This document shows, in pieces, positions 50,668-59,639 of a stretch of DNA of 64,000 nt. Both the position numbers and the translations under genes were made by a program. The DNA lies in NCBI RefSeq assembly GCF_013111185.1, contig NZ_WVRE01000004.1:62001-126000 (forward strand), written 5' to 3'. The notes beneath the pieces are model-generated. The model did no database searches and was not told the origin of the DNA. It saw only the letters and a list, made by a program, of their open reading frames with translations. Positions within the stretch are counted from its first letter, which is position 1. Each line of letters starts with the position of its first letter. The DNA comes from Ruegeria sp. HKCCD7303 (GTDB taxonomy: Bacteria; Pseudomonadota; Alphaproteobacteria; Rhodobacterales; Rhodobacteraceae).

Positions 50668-50692
50668 TGTAATCATTGTCTTTTCGCAGCTG

Positions 50693-51472
50693 TTATTCCT
50701 GTTGGCCCATGAACATGAGCAGGAACTGGAACATGTTCAGGAACGAGATGTACAAGCTCAGCGCGCCGTCAAAGGCCGCCTTGTCCAGCCACTCCTGGTC
50801 GCCATGCGCAGCATGTGCGACGTAGGTGTTCTTGATGTCCTGCGTGTAGAACGCGGTCAGACCAGCAAAAATCAGGATGCCGATGGCGGAAATAGCCAGC
50901 ATCATGACGCCAGACTGCAGGAACAAGTTGATGATCATTGCAACCAGCAGACCGATCACACCCATCATCAGGAAGGTGCCCATACCGCTGAGGTTACGCT
51001 TCGTGGTGTAACCGTAAAGGCTGAGGCCGGCAAAGGCGATTGCAGTCACCAGGAAGGTCTGCGCAATCGAGTAGGGCGTGAAGACCATGAAGATCGAGCT
51101 CATGGATACGCCCATGACCGCTGCGAAGGCGAAGAAGCCCAGCTGTACGGTTGCGGCCGAGCCACGACGCATCAAAGCGCCCCAGCCAAAGAAGATGAAG
51201 GCCAGAGGGGCGAACATTACAACCCACTTTAGTGGCGACAGGAACAGCGCACCACCGAGGCTGGTCAGATATCGATCAGCGCCGATCTGTGCTACGGCAT
51301 TGGACGGATCGCTGGTTACTGCCAGACCTGCAATCGCCCAGGCCGCCAGTGCTGTAATCAGCATGCCTACGGACATTGTGCCGTAGACTTTGTTCATGTG
51401 GGCGCGCAGGCCCTCGTCAATCTCGGCGGCGCGCGCGCCGGATACCGTCCGGATCGTGTCGAATTGTGCCAT
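50693..51472 (-). CDS. Bax inhibitor-1 / YccA family membrane protein
   Basis: About 259 residues with seven membrane helices. Family features are a polar N-terminus (RAAEIDEGLRAHMNKVYGTM), WVVMFAPLAFIFFGW, and a C-terminal ALSLYISFLNMFQFLLMFMG with a preceding acidic LTAFYTQDIKNTY segment. Relatives form pH-sensitive calcium leak channels or interact with FtsH (YccA). The role here is not known. ATG 51472 has AGGGAGA upstream; the frame is open to 51544 but that part is not family-like. Confidence 0.93.
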   Translation of the reverse strand: MAQFDTIRTVSGARAAEIDEGLRAHMNKVYGTMSVGMLITALAAWAIAGLAVTSDPSNAVAQIGADRYLTSLGGALFLSPLKWVVMFAPLAFIFFGWGALMRRGSAATVQLGFFAFAAVMGVSMSSIFMVFTPYSIAQTFLVTAIAFAGLSLYGYTTKRNLSGMGTFLMMGVIGLLVAMIINLFLQSGVMMLAISAIGILIFAGLTAFYTQDIKNTYVAHAAHGDQEWLDKAAFDGALSLYISFLNMFQFLLMFMGQQE

Positions 51473-51655
51473 CAAAGGGTCTCCCTTGTCGAATATCTTA
51501 GTCGCCCCGAGAGTGCGGGGCGGTTTCCCAGTAAATATCGGCAACTAGAGGCTATGTTTCAAGAGATTCCGGATGAAAACCGACTAAAACACGCAACAAA
51601 TTTGGCGACGGGAGATGAAACACCACCCATCGCCTTCAAAATATGAGTTTTGAAG

Positions 51656-51865
51656 TTATCTTTTCCAAAAATCAGGTGCGTCCCAGAAGAACCGGCGCGC
51701 CTCAGCAGAGGCTTCAGCGCGGGTCACTCCGATATCCTCAAGCGCGGCATCGTCCAGGTGCGCCAGAGCGCGGCGTTGCCGGGTCAGTTCGATTGCCTGA
51801 AAGATTCCCACCATCAGGGACCGGTTGGCTGGCTTGCAAGTCGTGTGAAGTGCAACTTGGGTCAT
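51656..51865 (-). CDS. DUF1127 domain-containing small protein
   Basis: 69 residues. The C-terminal DUF1127 core is RQRRALAHLDDAALEDIGVT followed by RAEASAEARRFFW. Such short Arg-rich proteins are frequent in alphaproteobacteria and some affect RNA turnover or phosphate/carbon metabolism. AAAGGA lies upstream of the ATG. It is divergent from a LysR gene over a 127-base gap, so LysR control is possible. Confidence 0.9.
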   Translation of the reverse strand: MTQVALHTTCKPANRSLMVGIFQAIELTRQRRALAHLDDAALEDIGVTRAEASAEARRFFWDAPDFWKR

Positions 51866-51992
51866 GGTCTTTGTCCTTTCCTGGTTTCGCGATGCTTTTT
51901 GTTTTCAACATCAATTTCCTTGATAGATATGGATGCATGTGTCATATTTTCAAAACGAATATTTTTGATGTCATCCATAAGGAATCGTGAAG

Positions 51993-52874
51993 ATGCGAAA
52001 TCTGGACATTACGACCCTGCGATCCTTCGTGGCCGTTGCAGATCAGGGCGGTGTGACACGTGCTGCCGGATTTCTGCACCTGACCCAATCTGCCGTATCC
52101 ATGCAATTGAAGCGTTTGGAAGAGCTTTTAGGTCTGGAGTTGTTGGATCGAAGCGGCCGTACCATTGCGTTGACTGCATCCGGCGAGCAGCTGCTGGCTT
52201 ACGCCCGCCGAATGATTGCCCTGAATGATGAGGTGATCGGTCGTCTGACGGATCAAGCTTTTGAAGGCGAGGTTGTTCTCGGTGTGCCCCATGACATTGT
52301 CTATCCTGCGATCCCAAGGGTCTTGCAGCGGTTCAACGTAGATTTTCCACGCGTGCGCGTGCAATTGGTGTCATCGTATTCGCTGCAGCTGAAAGATATG
52401 TACAAGCGTGGTGAATGCGACTTGATCCTGACAACTGAACCATCCGCGGCTGAGGCGGGAGAGACAATAGCAGAGCTTCCTTTACGCTGGATTGGTGCGC
52501 CGGGTGGGTCTGCGTGGCGCAAACAACCGCTGCCGCTGGCACTTGGGCGTAGGTGCCTGTTCCGGCCACAGGTGATTTCGGCATTGGATGCGGCGGGAAT
52601 TCCTTGGGAGCTGTCAGTTGAAACCGAAAATGACCGGACGATCGAAGCCACGGTCAGTGCTGACCTTGCAGTTAACGCCATGTTAGACGGAACCGAAGCT
52701 TCGCATCTCGAGCAAATCGATTCCGGTGGCGCGCTGCCTGATCTGCCAGCCCACATGATCAACCTTTATGGCGGCGAGCCAGGCAGGGGCGCAGTTGTTG
52801 AGGCGCTGGCGCAGCTGGTGCGCCAGAATTTTCGGATGCTTGGAAGCACCCCATTGCGTGCGGTCGCGGGGTAA
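51993..52874 (+). CDS. LysR-family transcriptional regulator
   Basis: About 293 residues. The N-terminal winged helix-turn-helix covers residues about 4-62 (LDITTLRSFVAVADQGGVTRA, LTQSAVSMQLKRLEELLGLEL). The effector-binding domain follows (EGEVVLGVPHDIVYPAIPRVL, ECDLILTTEPSA). ATG 51993 has AAGGA at nine bases; GTG 51987 is possible. Targets are unknown; the divergent DUF1127 gene and the following quinone reductase (opposite strand, tail to tail) are the neighbours. Confidence 0.92.
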   Translation: MRNLDITTLRSFVAVADQGGVTRAAGFLHLTQSAVSMQLKRLEELLGLELLDRSGRTIALTASGEQLLAYARRMIALNDEVIGRLTDQAFEGEVVLGVPHDIVYPAIPRVLQRFNVDFPRVRVQLVSSYSLQLKDMYKRGECDLILTTEPSAAEAGETIAELPLRWIGAPGGSAWRKQPLPLALGRRCLFRPQVISALDAAGIPWELSVETENDRTIEATVSADLAVNAMLDGTEASHLEQIDSGGALPDLPAHMINLYGGEPGRGAVVEALAQLVRQNFRMLGSTPLRAVAG

Positions 52875-52880
52875 ACGCGA

Positions 52881-53837
52881 TCAGGGCGTGATTACAATCT
52901 TGCCCGTCGACTTCCGCTCTTTGAGCAGTTGCATCCCCTGCGCGACGTCCTCAAGTTGCAGTGTATGGCTGATATGCGGCTTTATGCGCCCTTCTGCGTG
53001 CCACCGGAAAAGGGTTTCGAAGCTGTTGCGTACCGCCTCGGGGCGGAATTTCAAATATCCGCCGATGTAAAATCCGATGATGGTCAGGTTCTTGACCAAC
53101 AAGTGGTTTGCAGGGATTTGCGGCACCTCGCCCCCCGCGAAGCCAATTGGAAGCAAGCGGCCTTCGGGGTTGGTGGCTCGAAACGCAGCTTTGAACACGT
53201 CGCCGCCGATGGCATCATAGACGACATCCGCGCCGCCCAGTGCTTTGACCCGCTCTCTCAGGTCTTCTGAGGCGTCGATCAGATGATCGGCCCCTGCGGC
53301 CTGGGCCACGGCAAGTTTGTCTTCGCCCCGCGCCTGCGCGATGACTGTTGCGCCCATGAGCTTGCCGATCTCGACCGCGGTCAAGCCAACGCCGCCCGCA
53401 GCGCCAGTCACTAAAAGTGTCTCGCCCGGTTGCAATCTCGCTCGATGATCCAGCGCCATGTGACTGGTGCCATAGGCGATCTGGATTGCGGCGGCCTCTT
53501 CAAAGCTAATGCAATCAGGCAATGGGATCGCGCGTTCGGCATCAAACACGCCGTATTCAGCCAACCCGTCCTGTCCGGAGTAGACCGCAATTCGATCGCC
53601 CGGTTTCAAACCCGACACGTCGGGCCCGATTTCATCCACAACGCCCGCGATTTCCATGCCCAGGGTAAAAGGGGCTGGGGGCGTGTCCTGATAAGTGCCT
53701 TTTTGCATCAGCAGGTCGGCGAAGTTCAGACCGCACGCCTTGATCGCAACCCGCACTTGACCCTTCGTTGGTGTTGGTACTTCAAGATCGCACAGCTCAG
53801 CCGGTACTCCGGTAGATTGAACGCTATAGGCCCGCAT
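52881..53837 (-). CDS. NADPH:quinone oxidoreductase-like, zinc-less medium-chain dehydrogenase
   Basis: 318 residues. It starts MRAYSVQSTGVPAELCDLEV and has the MDR fold: GLNFADLLMQKGTY, the cofactor motif LLVTGAAGGVGLTAVEIGKLMGA, ADVVYDAIGGDVF, and a C-terminal KPHISHTLQLEDVAQGMQLLKERKSTGKIV. Catalytic zinc ligands of alcohol dehydrogenases are absent. It reduces quinones or activated alkenes with NADPH. The gene is convergent with LysR, six bases apart. Its start region opens the 332-base gap before the XRE regulator. Confidence 0.9.
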   Translation of the reverse strand: MRAYSVQSTGVPAELCDLEVPTPTKGQVRVAIKACGLNFADLLMQKGTYQDTPPAPFTLGMEIAGVVDEIGPDVSGLKPGDRIAVYSGQDGLAEYGVFDAERAIPLPDCISFEEAAAIQIAYGTSHMALDHRARLQPGETLLVTGAAGGVGLTAVEIGKLMGATVIAQARGEDKLAVAQAAGADHLIDASEDLRERVKALGGADVVYDAIGGDVFKAAFRATNPEGRLLPIGFAGGEVPQIPANHLLVKNLTIIGFYIGGYLKFRPEAVRNSFETLFRWHAEGRIKPHISHTLQLEDVAQGMQLLKERKSTGKIVITP

Positions 53838-54169
53838 TTGTCCCCTCGCAATTTTGGGTCATAGGCACGCGTGAGGTGGCGAAAGTCAATTGGTTTGGTA
53901 CATCAGAGGCAACGCGAAACCAGCAGGTTTCTTGCAACCAAGGCAACCGGGCACGTAGGGCGCAACGCAATACAACCACAACCCTTCAAAAAGGGGTATG
54001 ACTCAACCGTCTTGAAAAAAATTCAAAAACCGGCATTATAAACGCCTAGTGCTGTTTAGGGGGGCGGCACAGTCCGTATTAGGGGTGCATTAAGGGGAAC
54101 CCTCTAATTTTGCGATAGCGGACGTCGCGACCTCCAACGCAGATGTTTGTGTAGTATAGGAGAATACCA
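53838..54169. other. 332-base intergenic region upstream of XRE regulator
   Basis: No convincing gene. It contains the candidate promoter at 54012-54041 and a purine-rich stretch with repeated AGGGG blocks (54058-54100). The AAGGGG at about 54092-54097 is followed closely by ACCCTCT. The leader of the XRE gene would be about 120 bases, long enough for RNA-level control, but I see no known riboswitch. Confidence 0.5.
54012..54041 (+). promoter_or_regulatory. Candidate promoter of the XRE regulator
   Basis: TTGAAA (54012-54017), an 18-base spacer and TTATAA (54036-54041). The -35 region is part of a short palindrome TTGAA-AAAAA-TTCAA (54012-54026) that could let a repressor, perhaps the XRE protein itself, cover the promoter. 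Confidence 0.45.
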
Positions 54170-54541
54170 ATGACTCATCACGTCGATGTCCATGTGGGCA
54201 AGCGCGTTCGGCATCGCCGCTGGCTGATTGGCATGACCCAACAGCAGTTGGCGCAGCAAGTTGGTATCAAGTTTCAGCAAATTCAAAAATATGAAACCGG
54301 AGCCAACCGAATCAGCGCTTCTCGCCTGTGGGATATTGCCGAGGCATTGGAAGTGCCGGTCAGCTTTTTCTTTGAAGGTTTGGAAGAAACCCAGAAAAGC
54401 GAATCGGACAAAAAATCCGTTCCTGCCGACTTGATGGGCGATAAGGAAGCCTTGGATCTGGTGCGTTCATACTATGCGATTCCGGAAAACCAGCGTCGCC
54501 GTCTGTTCGAGTTGGCGCGAGTTCTCAGCGACGTTGCCTGA
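54170..54541 (+). CDS. XRE-family helix-turn-helix regulator
   Basis: 123 residues. HTH_3 domain at about residues 10-65 (VGKRVRHRRWLIGMTQQQLA, QQVGIKFQQIQKYETGANRI). The C-terminal part is short and helical (DLMGDKEALDLVRSYYAIPE, RRRLFELARVLSDVA). AGGAG precedes the ATG. Such stand-alone regulators with a C-terminal RSYYAIPE-type segment are widespread in alphaproteobacteria as chromosomal factors, not phage repressors. The target is unknown. The hisN-like gene starts 40 bases downstream. Confidence 0.9.
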   Translation: MTHHVDVHVGKRVRHRRWLIGMTQQQLAQQVGIKFQQIQKYETGANRISASRLWDIAEALEVPVSFFFEGLEETQKSESDKKSVPADLMGDKEALDLVRSYYAIPENQRRRLFELARVLSDVA

Positions 54542-54581
54542 GTGACTTGACTTTGTTGGACATTGCTCGCACCTGTGAGCG

Positions 54582-55373
54582 ATGCAACCAACGATCCAAA
54601 GCGACATCGAAATAGCCGAAGAAATGGCCGAAGCAGCACGCACGGCCATTCTTCCTTTTTTTCGCCAAACAAATCTTGAAACGTCAAACAAGCTGACCGA
54701 CGGGTTTGACCCTGTAACGGTGGCTGACCGCGCCGCTGAACAAGCGATGCGAGAGGTTCTGTCCCGGCAGCGCCCAGAAGACGGTATTCTGGGCGAAGAG
54801 TTTGGTGCGCAAAAAGGCTCCAGTGGCCGCACTTGGGTATTGGACCCTATCGATGGGACCCGTGGCTTTATAAGCGGAACGCCAACCTGGGGTGTTCTGA
54901 TCGCGCTGAGCGATCACGATGGGCCATTTATGGGGGTCATCGATCAACCCTATATCGGAGAGCGTTTCATAGGATCGCCATCCGGCGCTCATTTGACCGG
55001 GCCTTTGGGCACCAGTAAAATGCAAACGCGCGATACCAGAACACTGGATCAGGCTACTTTGTTCACCACATTTCCCGAGGTCGGCACCTCAAAAGACCGG
55101 GCCGGGTTTCAGGCCGTATCCGAGCAGGTGCAACTAACGCGGTATGGAATGGATTGTTACGCCTATGCGCTTCTGGCCGCAGGACAGGCGGATCTGGTGA
55201 TTGAGGCTGGCCTGAACTCTTACGACATTCAAGCACCTATCGCTGTAATTCAAGCGGCAGGGGGGATCGTGACAGATTGGCAAGGTGGCCCAGCGCATGA
55301 TGGTGGTCGTGCCTTGGCTGCCGCGAACGCAGAGCTTCACGCCGCAGCCCTTGAGATACTGCGCCGATTCTGA
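54582..55373 (+). CDS. hisN: Inositol-monophosphatase-family phosphatase, histidinol-phosphatase-like
   Basis: 263 residues. Metal-site motifs: GEEFG (about residue 71), DPIDGTRGFISGTP (about 88-101), and SYDIQAPIAVIQAAGG (about 212) in place of the usual WDxxAG. The form DPIDGTRGF matches histidinol-phosphatases of the IMPase family rather than inositol or CysQ enzymes. It would dephosphorylate L-histidinol phosphate in histidine biosynthesis; no other his gene is nearby, so this stays likely rather than certain. No strong ribosome-binding site is seen before ATG 54582. Confidence 0.85.
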   Translation: MQPTIQSDIEIAEEMAEAARTAILPFFRQTNLETSNKLTDGFDPVTVADRAAEQAMREVLSRQRPEDGILGEEFGAQKGSSGRTWVLDPIDGTRGFISGTPTWGVLIALSDHDGPFMGVIDQPYIGERFIGSPSGAHLTGPLGTSKMQTRDTRTLDQATLFTTFPEVGTSKDRAGFQAVSEQVQLTRYGMDCYAYALLAAGQADLVIEAGLNSYDIQAPIAVIQAAGGIVTDWQGGPAHDGGRALAAANAELHAAALEILRRF

Positions 55374-55487
55374 ACACTGTTGCCGCGCACACGAATGGCG
55401 GTTAAACCGTAAATAGCCGGTTCTTGAGCCCGTTTTCCGCCGGCCAACGCACTCCTTGCATGAAACGGGCAGATGCAGGAGAGCGAT

Positions 55488-56822
55488 ATGACCGAAATCC
55501 TACTCAAGAACGCTGACCTTATCCTGACGATGGACGACACCCGGCGGGAATTGTCTGGGGCTGACATTCTGATCCGCGAGGGGCAGATTGCCCAGATCGG
55601 GAAGGGCTTGCAGGCGCAGGGCGAAGTTCACGATGCCTCGGGCTGTCTGGTGACACCCGGTCTGGTGAACACCCATCACCACCTTTACCAAACCCTGACC
55701 CGTGCCGTTCCGGGCGGTCAGGATGCGTTGCTGTTTGGGTGGCTGCAAACGCTTTACCCGATCTGGGCAAGGTTCGGACCGGATGAGATGTTCACCTCTG
55801 CCCAGATTGGCTTGGCTGAACTGGCGCTTTCGGGCTGTACGCTCAGCTCCGATCACCTTTATCTCTACCCCAACGGCGCGCGGCTCGAAGACACGATTTC
55901 TGCTGCGTCCGAGCTGGGGATGCGGTTCCACCCAACGCGTGGCGCGATGAGCATCGGCGAGAGCGATGGTGGACTGCCGCCGGACAGCCTTGTTGAACAG
56001 GAAGCCGCCATTCTGGACGATATGATCCGGGTTGTTGACGCGTTTCATGACCCGTTAGAAGGGTCGATGTGCCGCGTTGGCCTTGCCCCGTGTTCGCCGT
56101 TCTCTGTCAGCCGTGAGCTGATGCGCGATGCAGCTTTGCTGGCGCGAGACAAAGGTGTGATGCTTCATACGCATTTGGCTGAAAATGATGAGGACATTGC
56201 TTATTCGCAGGCGCAGTTCGGGTGCCGCCCCGGTCAGTATGCCGAAGATTTAGGCTGGACCGGCCCCGATGTCTGGCACGCCCATTGTGTCAAACTGGAT
56301 GGGGCCGAAATTGATCTGTTCTCGCGCACCAAAACAGGTGTGGCCCACTGCCCCTGTTCGAATTGCCGCCTTGGATCTGGCATCGCGCCAGTTCGGGCGA
56401 TGCGTGACGCAGGCGTCAAGGTTGGTCTTGGCGCGGACGGCTCGGCCAGCAATGACAATGGCAACCTGATGTTGGAAGCGCGGCAGGCGATGCTGCTGCA
56501 GCGAGTGGCCAGCGGCGCAGACGCCATGTCGGCGCGAGAAGCGTTGGAGATCGCGACACGTGGCGGGGCTGATGTGCTGGGCCGCACCGATTGCGGCCGG
56601 CTTATGCCCGGTAAACGTGCGGATATCGCAGTGTGGGACACACGTTGCATCGAAAGCGCAGGCAGTTGGGATCCTGCAGCGTTGCTGTTGGCGGGGCCAA
56701 TGACCGTGAAACATCTGTTTGTTGAAGGCCGTCAGATTGTGCGGGATGGGCATATCACTACGATTGATCTGCCCCGTGTGATCGAGCGTCAGAATGCGCT
56801 TGCGCGGGCGTTGCAGGCTTAA
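55488..56822 (+). CDS. 8-oxoguanine deaminase / amidohydrolase
   Basis: About 444 residues. Amidohydrolase (Atz/Trz type) motifs: TPGLVNTHHHLYQTLTRAVP with the H-x-H metal site, LHTHLAEN, HCVKLDG and GLGADGSASNDNGNL. The pattern HHHLYQTLTRA plus GCTLSSDHLYLYPNG is that of 8-oxoguanine deaminases, which convert 8-oxoguanine to urate. ATG 55488 is preceded by GGAG. The gene ends tail to tail with guanine deaminase, sharing four bases of stop codons, so purine salvage or repair products are handled from both strands. Confidence 0.87.
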   Translation: MTEILLKNADLILTMDDTRRELSGADILIREGQIAQIGKGLQAQGEVHDASGCLVTPGLVNTHHHLYQTLTRAVPGGQDALLFGWLQTLYPIWARFGPDEMFTSAQIGLAELALSGCTLSSDHLYLYPNGARLEDTISAASELGMRFHPTRGAMSIGESDGGLPPDSLVEQEAAILDDMIRVVDAFHDPLEGSMCRVGLAPCSPFSVSRELMRDAALLARDKGVMLHTHLAENDEDIAYSQAQFGCRPGQYAEDLGWTGPDVWHAHCVKLDGAEIDLFSRTKTGVAHCPCSNCRLGSGIAPVRAMRDAGVKVGLGADGSASNDNGNLMLEARQAMLLQRVASGADAMSAREALEIATRGGADVLGRTDCGRLMPGKRADIAVWDTRCIESAGSWDPAALLLAGPMTVKHLFVEGRQIVRDGHITTIDLPRVIERQNALARALQA

Positions 56823-58105
56823 GCAGCCTGTTGCCCGCCGATCCAAACCTCGGCCACGGCCCGATCATCACCCATCATGATGGTCGGGAAGACTGCCTCC
56901 CACACATCGTTTGCATGGGCCTCGCGCTGGGCAATGGCTGGGGTCGAGGCGAGGTCGAGCACAACCAGATCCGCCTCCATCCCCGGTGCGACATTGCCGA
57001 TGCAGTCATCCATGCGCAGGCTCCGCGCGGACCCGACGGTGCCCAGCCACAGCAATTGCGCCGGATGCAGCGGGCGGCCACGCAGTTGGCCGATTTCATA
57101 GGCTGCCGCCATTGTGCGCAGCATCGAGAAACTGGACCCGCCGCCTGTATCCGTGGCCAGACCGACGCGGTGGCCATCATGGATTAGCCCATTCATGTCA
57201 AACAGACCCGAACCGATGAAGGTGTTCGAAGTGGGGCAGTGGATCAGTGAGGCATCAACTTCGCGCAGCCGATCCCGCTCCCGGTCCTCCAGATGGATGA
57301 CGTGTCCATAAAGACCGTTCTGGCCCAACAGACCGAACTTTTCGTAGGTATCAAGATAATCCCGCGCGTCGGGGAACAGGGATTGAACCCATTCGATTTC
57401 ATCCGTTTGCTCGCTCAGATGGGTTTGCATCAGGCAATGTGGATGTTCGGCCCACAGCGCGCCCATCGCTTCCAGCTGTTCCGGGGTTGAGGTCGGCGAA
57501 AAGCGCGGGGTGATGGCATAGGACAGCCGGTCGATACGATGCCACTTTTCCAGCAGGGCTGCTGATTGATCGTAAGCAGTCTGCGCTGTGTCTCGCAGAC
57601 CTTCGGGCGCATTGCGGTCCATGCATGTCTTGCCCGCCACCACCCGCTGCCCACGCTGCTGCGCTGCGGTAAAGAACGCATCCACACTTTCGGGGTGGAT
57701 TGTGCAAAAGCTGCACATCGTAGTGGTGCCATGTGCGGTGGTCAGGTCCAGGTAACGATTGGCGATCTCGGTTGCATAGTCCGGATCGCCAAACTTCATC
57801 TCTTCCGGGAAGGTGTAGGTGTTCAGCCAGTCAATCAGCCGCTTCCCCCAACTGGCGATCATAGCCGTCTGGGGGTAATGCACATGCGGGTCAACAAACC
57901 CTGCCATGATCAGATGGTTGCCATGGTCCTTGGTGGCTGCATCGGGGTGAGCCTGCGTCAACGTATCGGCGGTGCCAACATCGGCGATGCGCCCGTCTTC
58001 GATCACAACCGCTTCGTGCAGTCGTGTGGCGTCGGTCGGCTCTCCTTCAAAAGGTGAACCTGTGAAAGTCAGAACGCGCCCCTTCAAAAGCGTCTTTTGC
58101 GCCAT
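56819..58105 (-). CDS. guaD: Guanine deaminase
   Basis: About 428 residues. The metal site is GFVDPHVHYPQTAMI. It is followed by MCSFCTIHPESVDAF, the catalytic QTHLSEQTDEIEW, HVIHLEDRE, HCPTSNTFIGSGLFDM and GLATDTGGGSSFSML, the typical guanine-deaminase set. It converts guanine to xanthine. ATG 58105 gives the normal N-terminus MAQKTLLKGRVLTF; a longer frame to 58126 is unlikely. Overlaps the stop of the 8-oxoguanine deaminase gene by four bases. Confidence 0.93.
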   Translation of the reverse strand: MAQKTLLKGRVLTFTGSPFEGEPTDATRLHEAVVIEDGRIADVGTADTLTQAHPDAATKDHGNHLIMAGFVDPHVHYPQTAMIASWGKRLIDWLNTYTFPEEMKFGDPDYATEIANRYLDLTTAHGTTTMCSFCTIHPESVDAFFTAAQQRGQRVVAGKTCMDRNAPEGLRDTAQTAYDQSAALLEKWHRIDRLSYAITPRFSPTSTPEQLEAMGALWAEHPHCLMQTHLSEQTDEIEWVQSLFPDARDYLDTYEKFGLLGQNGLYGHVIHLEDRERDRLREVDASLIHCPTSNTFIGSGLFDMNGLIHDGHRVGLATDTGGGSSFSMLRTMAAAYEIGQLRGRPLHPAQLLWLGTVGSARSLRMDDCIGNVAPGMEADLVVLDLASTPAIAQREAHANDVWEAVFPTIMMGDDRAVAEVWIGGQQAA

Positions 58106-58244
58106 TTGCCCTGTTCTCCACCTCATTTGAACCGCACATCAGCATAGGCGGACGAAAGAAGTGGGTAAATTGGCGCATTGTCATTGTTTTTCTGTAGCTG
58201 CTTCTTCTATTTAGGGGCCAATCGCCGAGACAAGGGGGCAGCGC

Positions 58245-59639
58245 ATGACGACAGGCAGTGACGAAGCCGGACACGATCTGCCCCGGGACGAGGACGCCTA
58301 TGCGCTGGACCCCAAGGTTGTGGCGGGAATCCTCTATGCGGTGGATATCGACGACCGCGACAAGCTGATTGAGCTGATGGAGCCGCTGCACGCGGCGGAC
58401 ATCGCGGACCTTCTTGAGCAGATCAACCCGTTTGACCGGTCCCGCCTGATCCGCCTGTATGACAAGGAATTTGACGGCGACATCCTGTCCGAACTGGATG
58501 AATCGGTCCGCGAAGAGGTGATCTCGGTCCTGAACCCGGATGTTCTGGCTGAAGCAGTGCGCGAGATGGAAAGCGACGATGTCGTCGACTTGCTTGAGGA
58601 CCTTGAGGAGCCTCAGCAGGAAACCATTCTGGATGCGCTGGAGGATTCCGAACGGATCGCCGCCGAACAGGCGCTGTCCTACCCCGAGAACTCGGCCGGC
58701 CGTCTCATGCAGCGCGAGGTCGTCATGGCGCCCGAGCATTGGACCGTCGGGCAAGCCATCGATTTTATGCGCGCCAATGATGATCTGCCCGAGCAGTTTT
58801 ATCACGTGGTTCTGGTCGATCCGCGCCTGAAGCCAGTGGCGCAGGTGACTTTGGGTAAGCTGATGGCGACGCGGCGCGAAGTACCGCTAACCGATCTGGC
58901 GGAAGAAGAATTTCACATCATCCCCGTCGATCAGGACGAAGAAGACGTGGCGTATGCCTTCAACCAGTACCATCTGATCTCGTCCCCGGTGGTGGATTCT
59001 GATGGTCGTCTGGTTGGTGTTATCACCATCGACGACGCAATGGTTGTTTTGGATGAGGAACACGAAGAAGACATCCTGCGCCTCGCTGGCGTGAGCGACG
59101 AAAGCTCCATTTCCGACAGTGTGGCGGCGACAAGCCGACGGCGGCTACCGTGGTTGGCGGTGAACCTATGTACGGCGATCTGTGCTTCGTTGGTGATTTC
59201 ACAGTTTGAGGCCGCGATTGATCAACTGGTCGCGCTGGCCATCCTGATGCCCATTGTCGCGTCAATGGGTGGCAACGCGGGCACACAATCGCTGACGGTG
59301 GCCGTGCGTGCTTTGGCGACGCGAGACCTGACCAATGCAAACGTGATGCGTGTTATCCGGCGCGAATTGTTGGTCGGCATGCTCAACGGGCTATGCTTTG
59401 CCATCGTGTTGGGTACCGTGGGGATGTTGTGGTTTGACTCTCCGCTATTGGGTGTCGTGATCGGCTCTGCCTTGGTCGTGAACATGATCATCGCCGGGTT
59501 CGCGGGTACAGTAGTACCTGTCGTGCTGGACCGTTTGGGTGTTGACCCGGCGCTGGCGTCCGGAACCTTTGTGACAACCACAACGGATGTCATGGGGTTC
59601 TTCATCTTTCTTGGCCTTGCCAGCGTGGTGCTCTTGTGA
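58245..59639 (+). CDS. mgtE: Magnesium transporter MgtE
   Basis: 464 residues. The N-terminal MgtE_N superhelical domain (about 30-135, LMEPLHAADIADLLEQINPF and DDVVDLLEDLEEPQQE), two CBS domains (about 140-265) and five C-terminal membrane helices (about 300-460: MPIVASMGGNAGTQSLTVAV, DVMGFFIFLGLASVVLL). It imports Mg2+ down the gradient, gated by cytosolic Mg2+ through the N and CBS domains. GGGGGCAGCGC precedes ATG 58245. The final codons overlap the folate enzyme gene by four bases. Confidence 0.96.
   Translation: MTTGSDEAGHDLPRDEDAYALDPKVVAGILYAVDIDDRDKLIELMEPLHAADIADLLEQINPFDRSRLIRLYDKEFDGDILSELDESVREEVISVLNPDVLAEAVREMESDDVVDLLEDLEEPQQETILDALEDSERIAAEQALSYPENSAGRLMQREVVMAPEHWTVGQAIDFMRANDDLPEQFYHVVLVDPRLKPVAQVTLGKLMATRREVPLTDLAEEEFHIIPVDQDEEDVAYAFNQYHLISSPVVDSDGRLVGVITIDDAMVVLDEEHEEDILRLAGVSDESSISDSVAATSRRRLPWLAVNLCTAICASLVISQFEAAIDQLVALAILMPIVASMGGNAGTQSLTVAVRALATRDLTNANVMRVIRRELLVGMLNGLCFAIVLGTVGMLWFDSPLLGVVIGSALVVNMIIAGFAGTVVPVVLDRLGVDPALASGTFVTTTTDVMGFFIFLGLASVVLL

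Noticed and set aside
58127..58244. Magnesium riboswitch upstream of mgtE
   Set aside because: The 118-base gap has no recognisable M-box-like structure or terminator/antiterminator pair.
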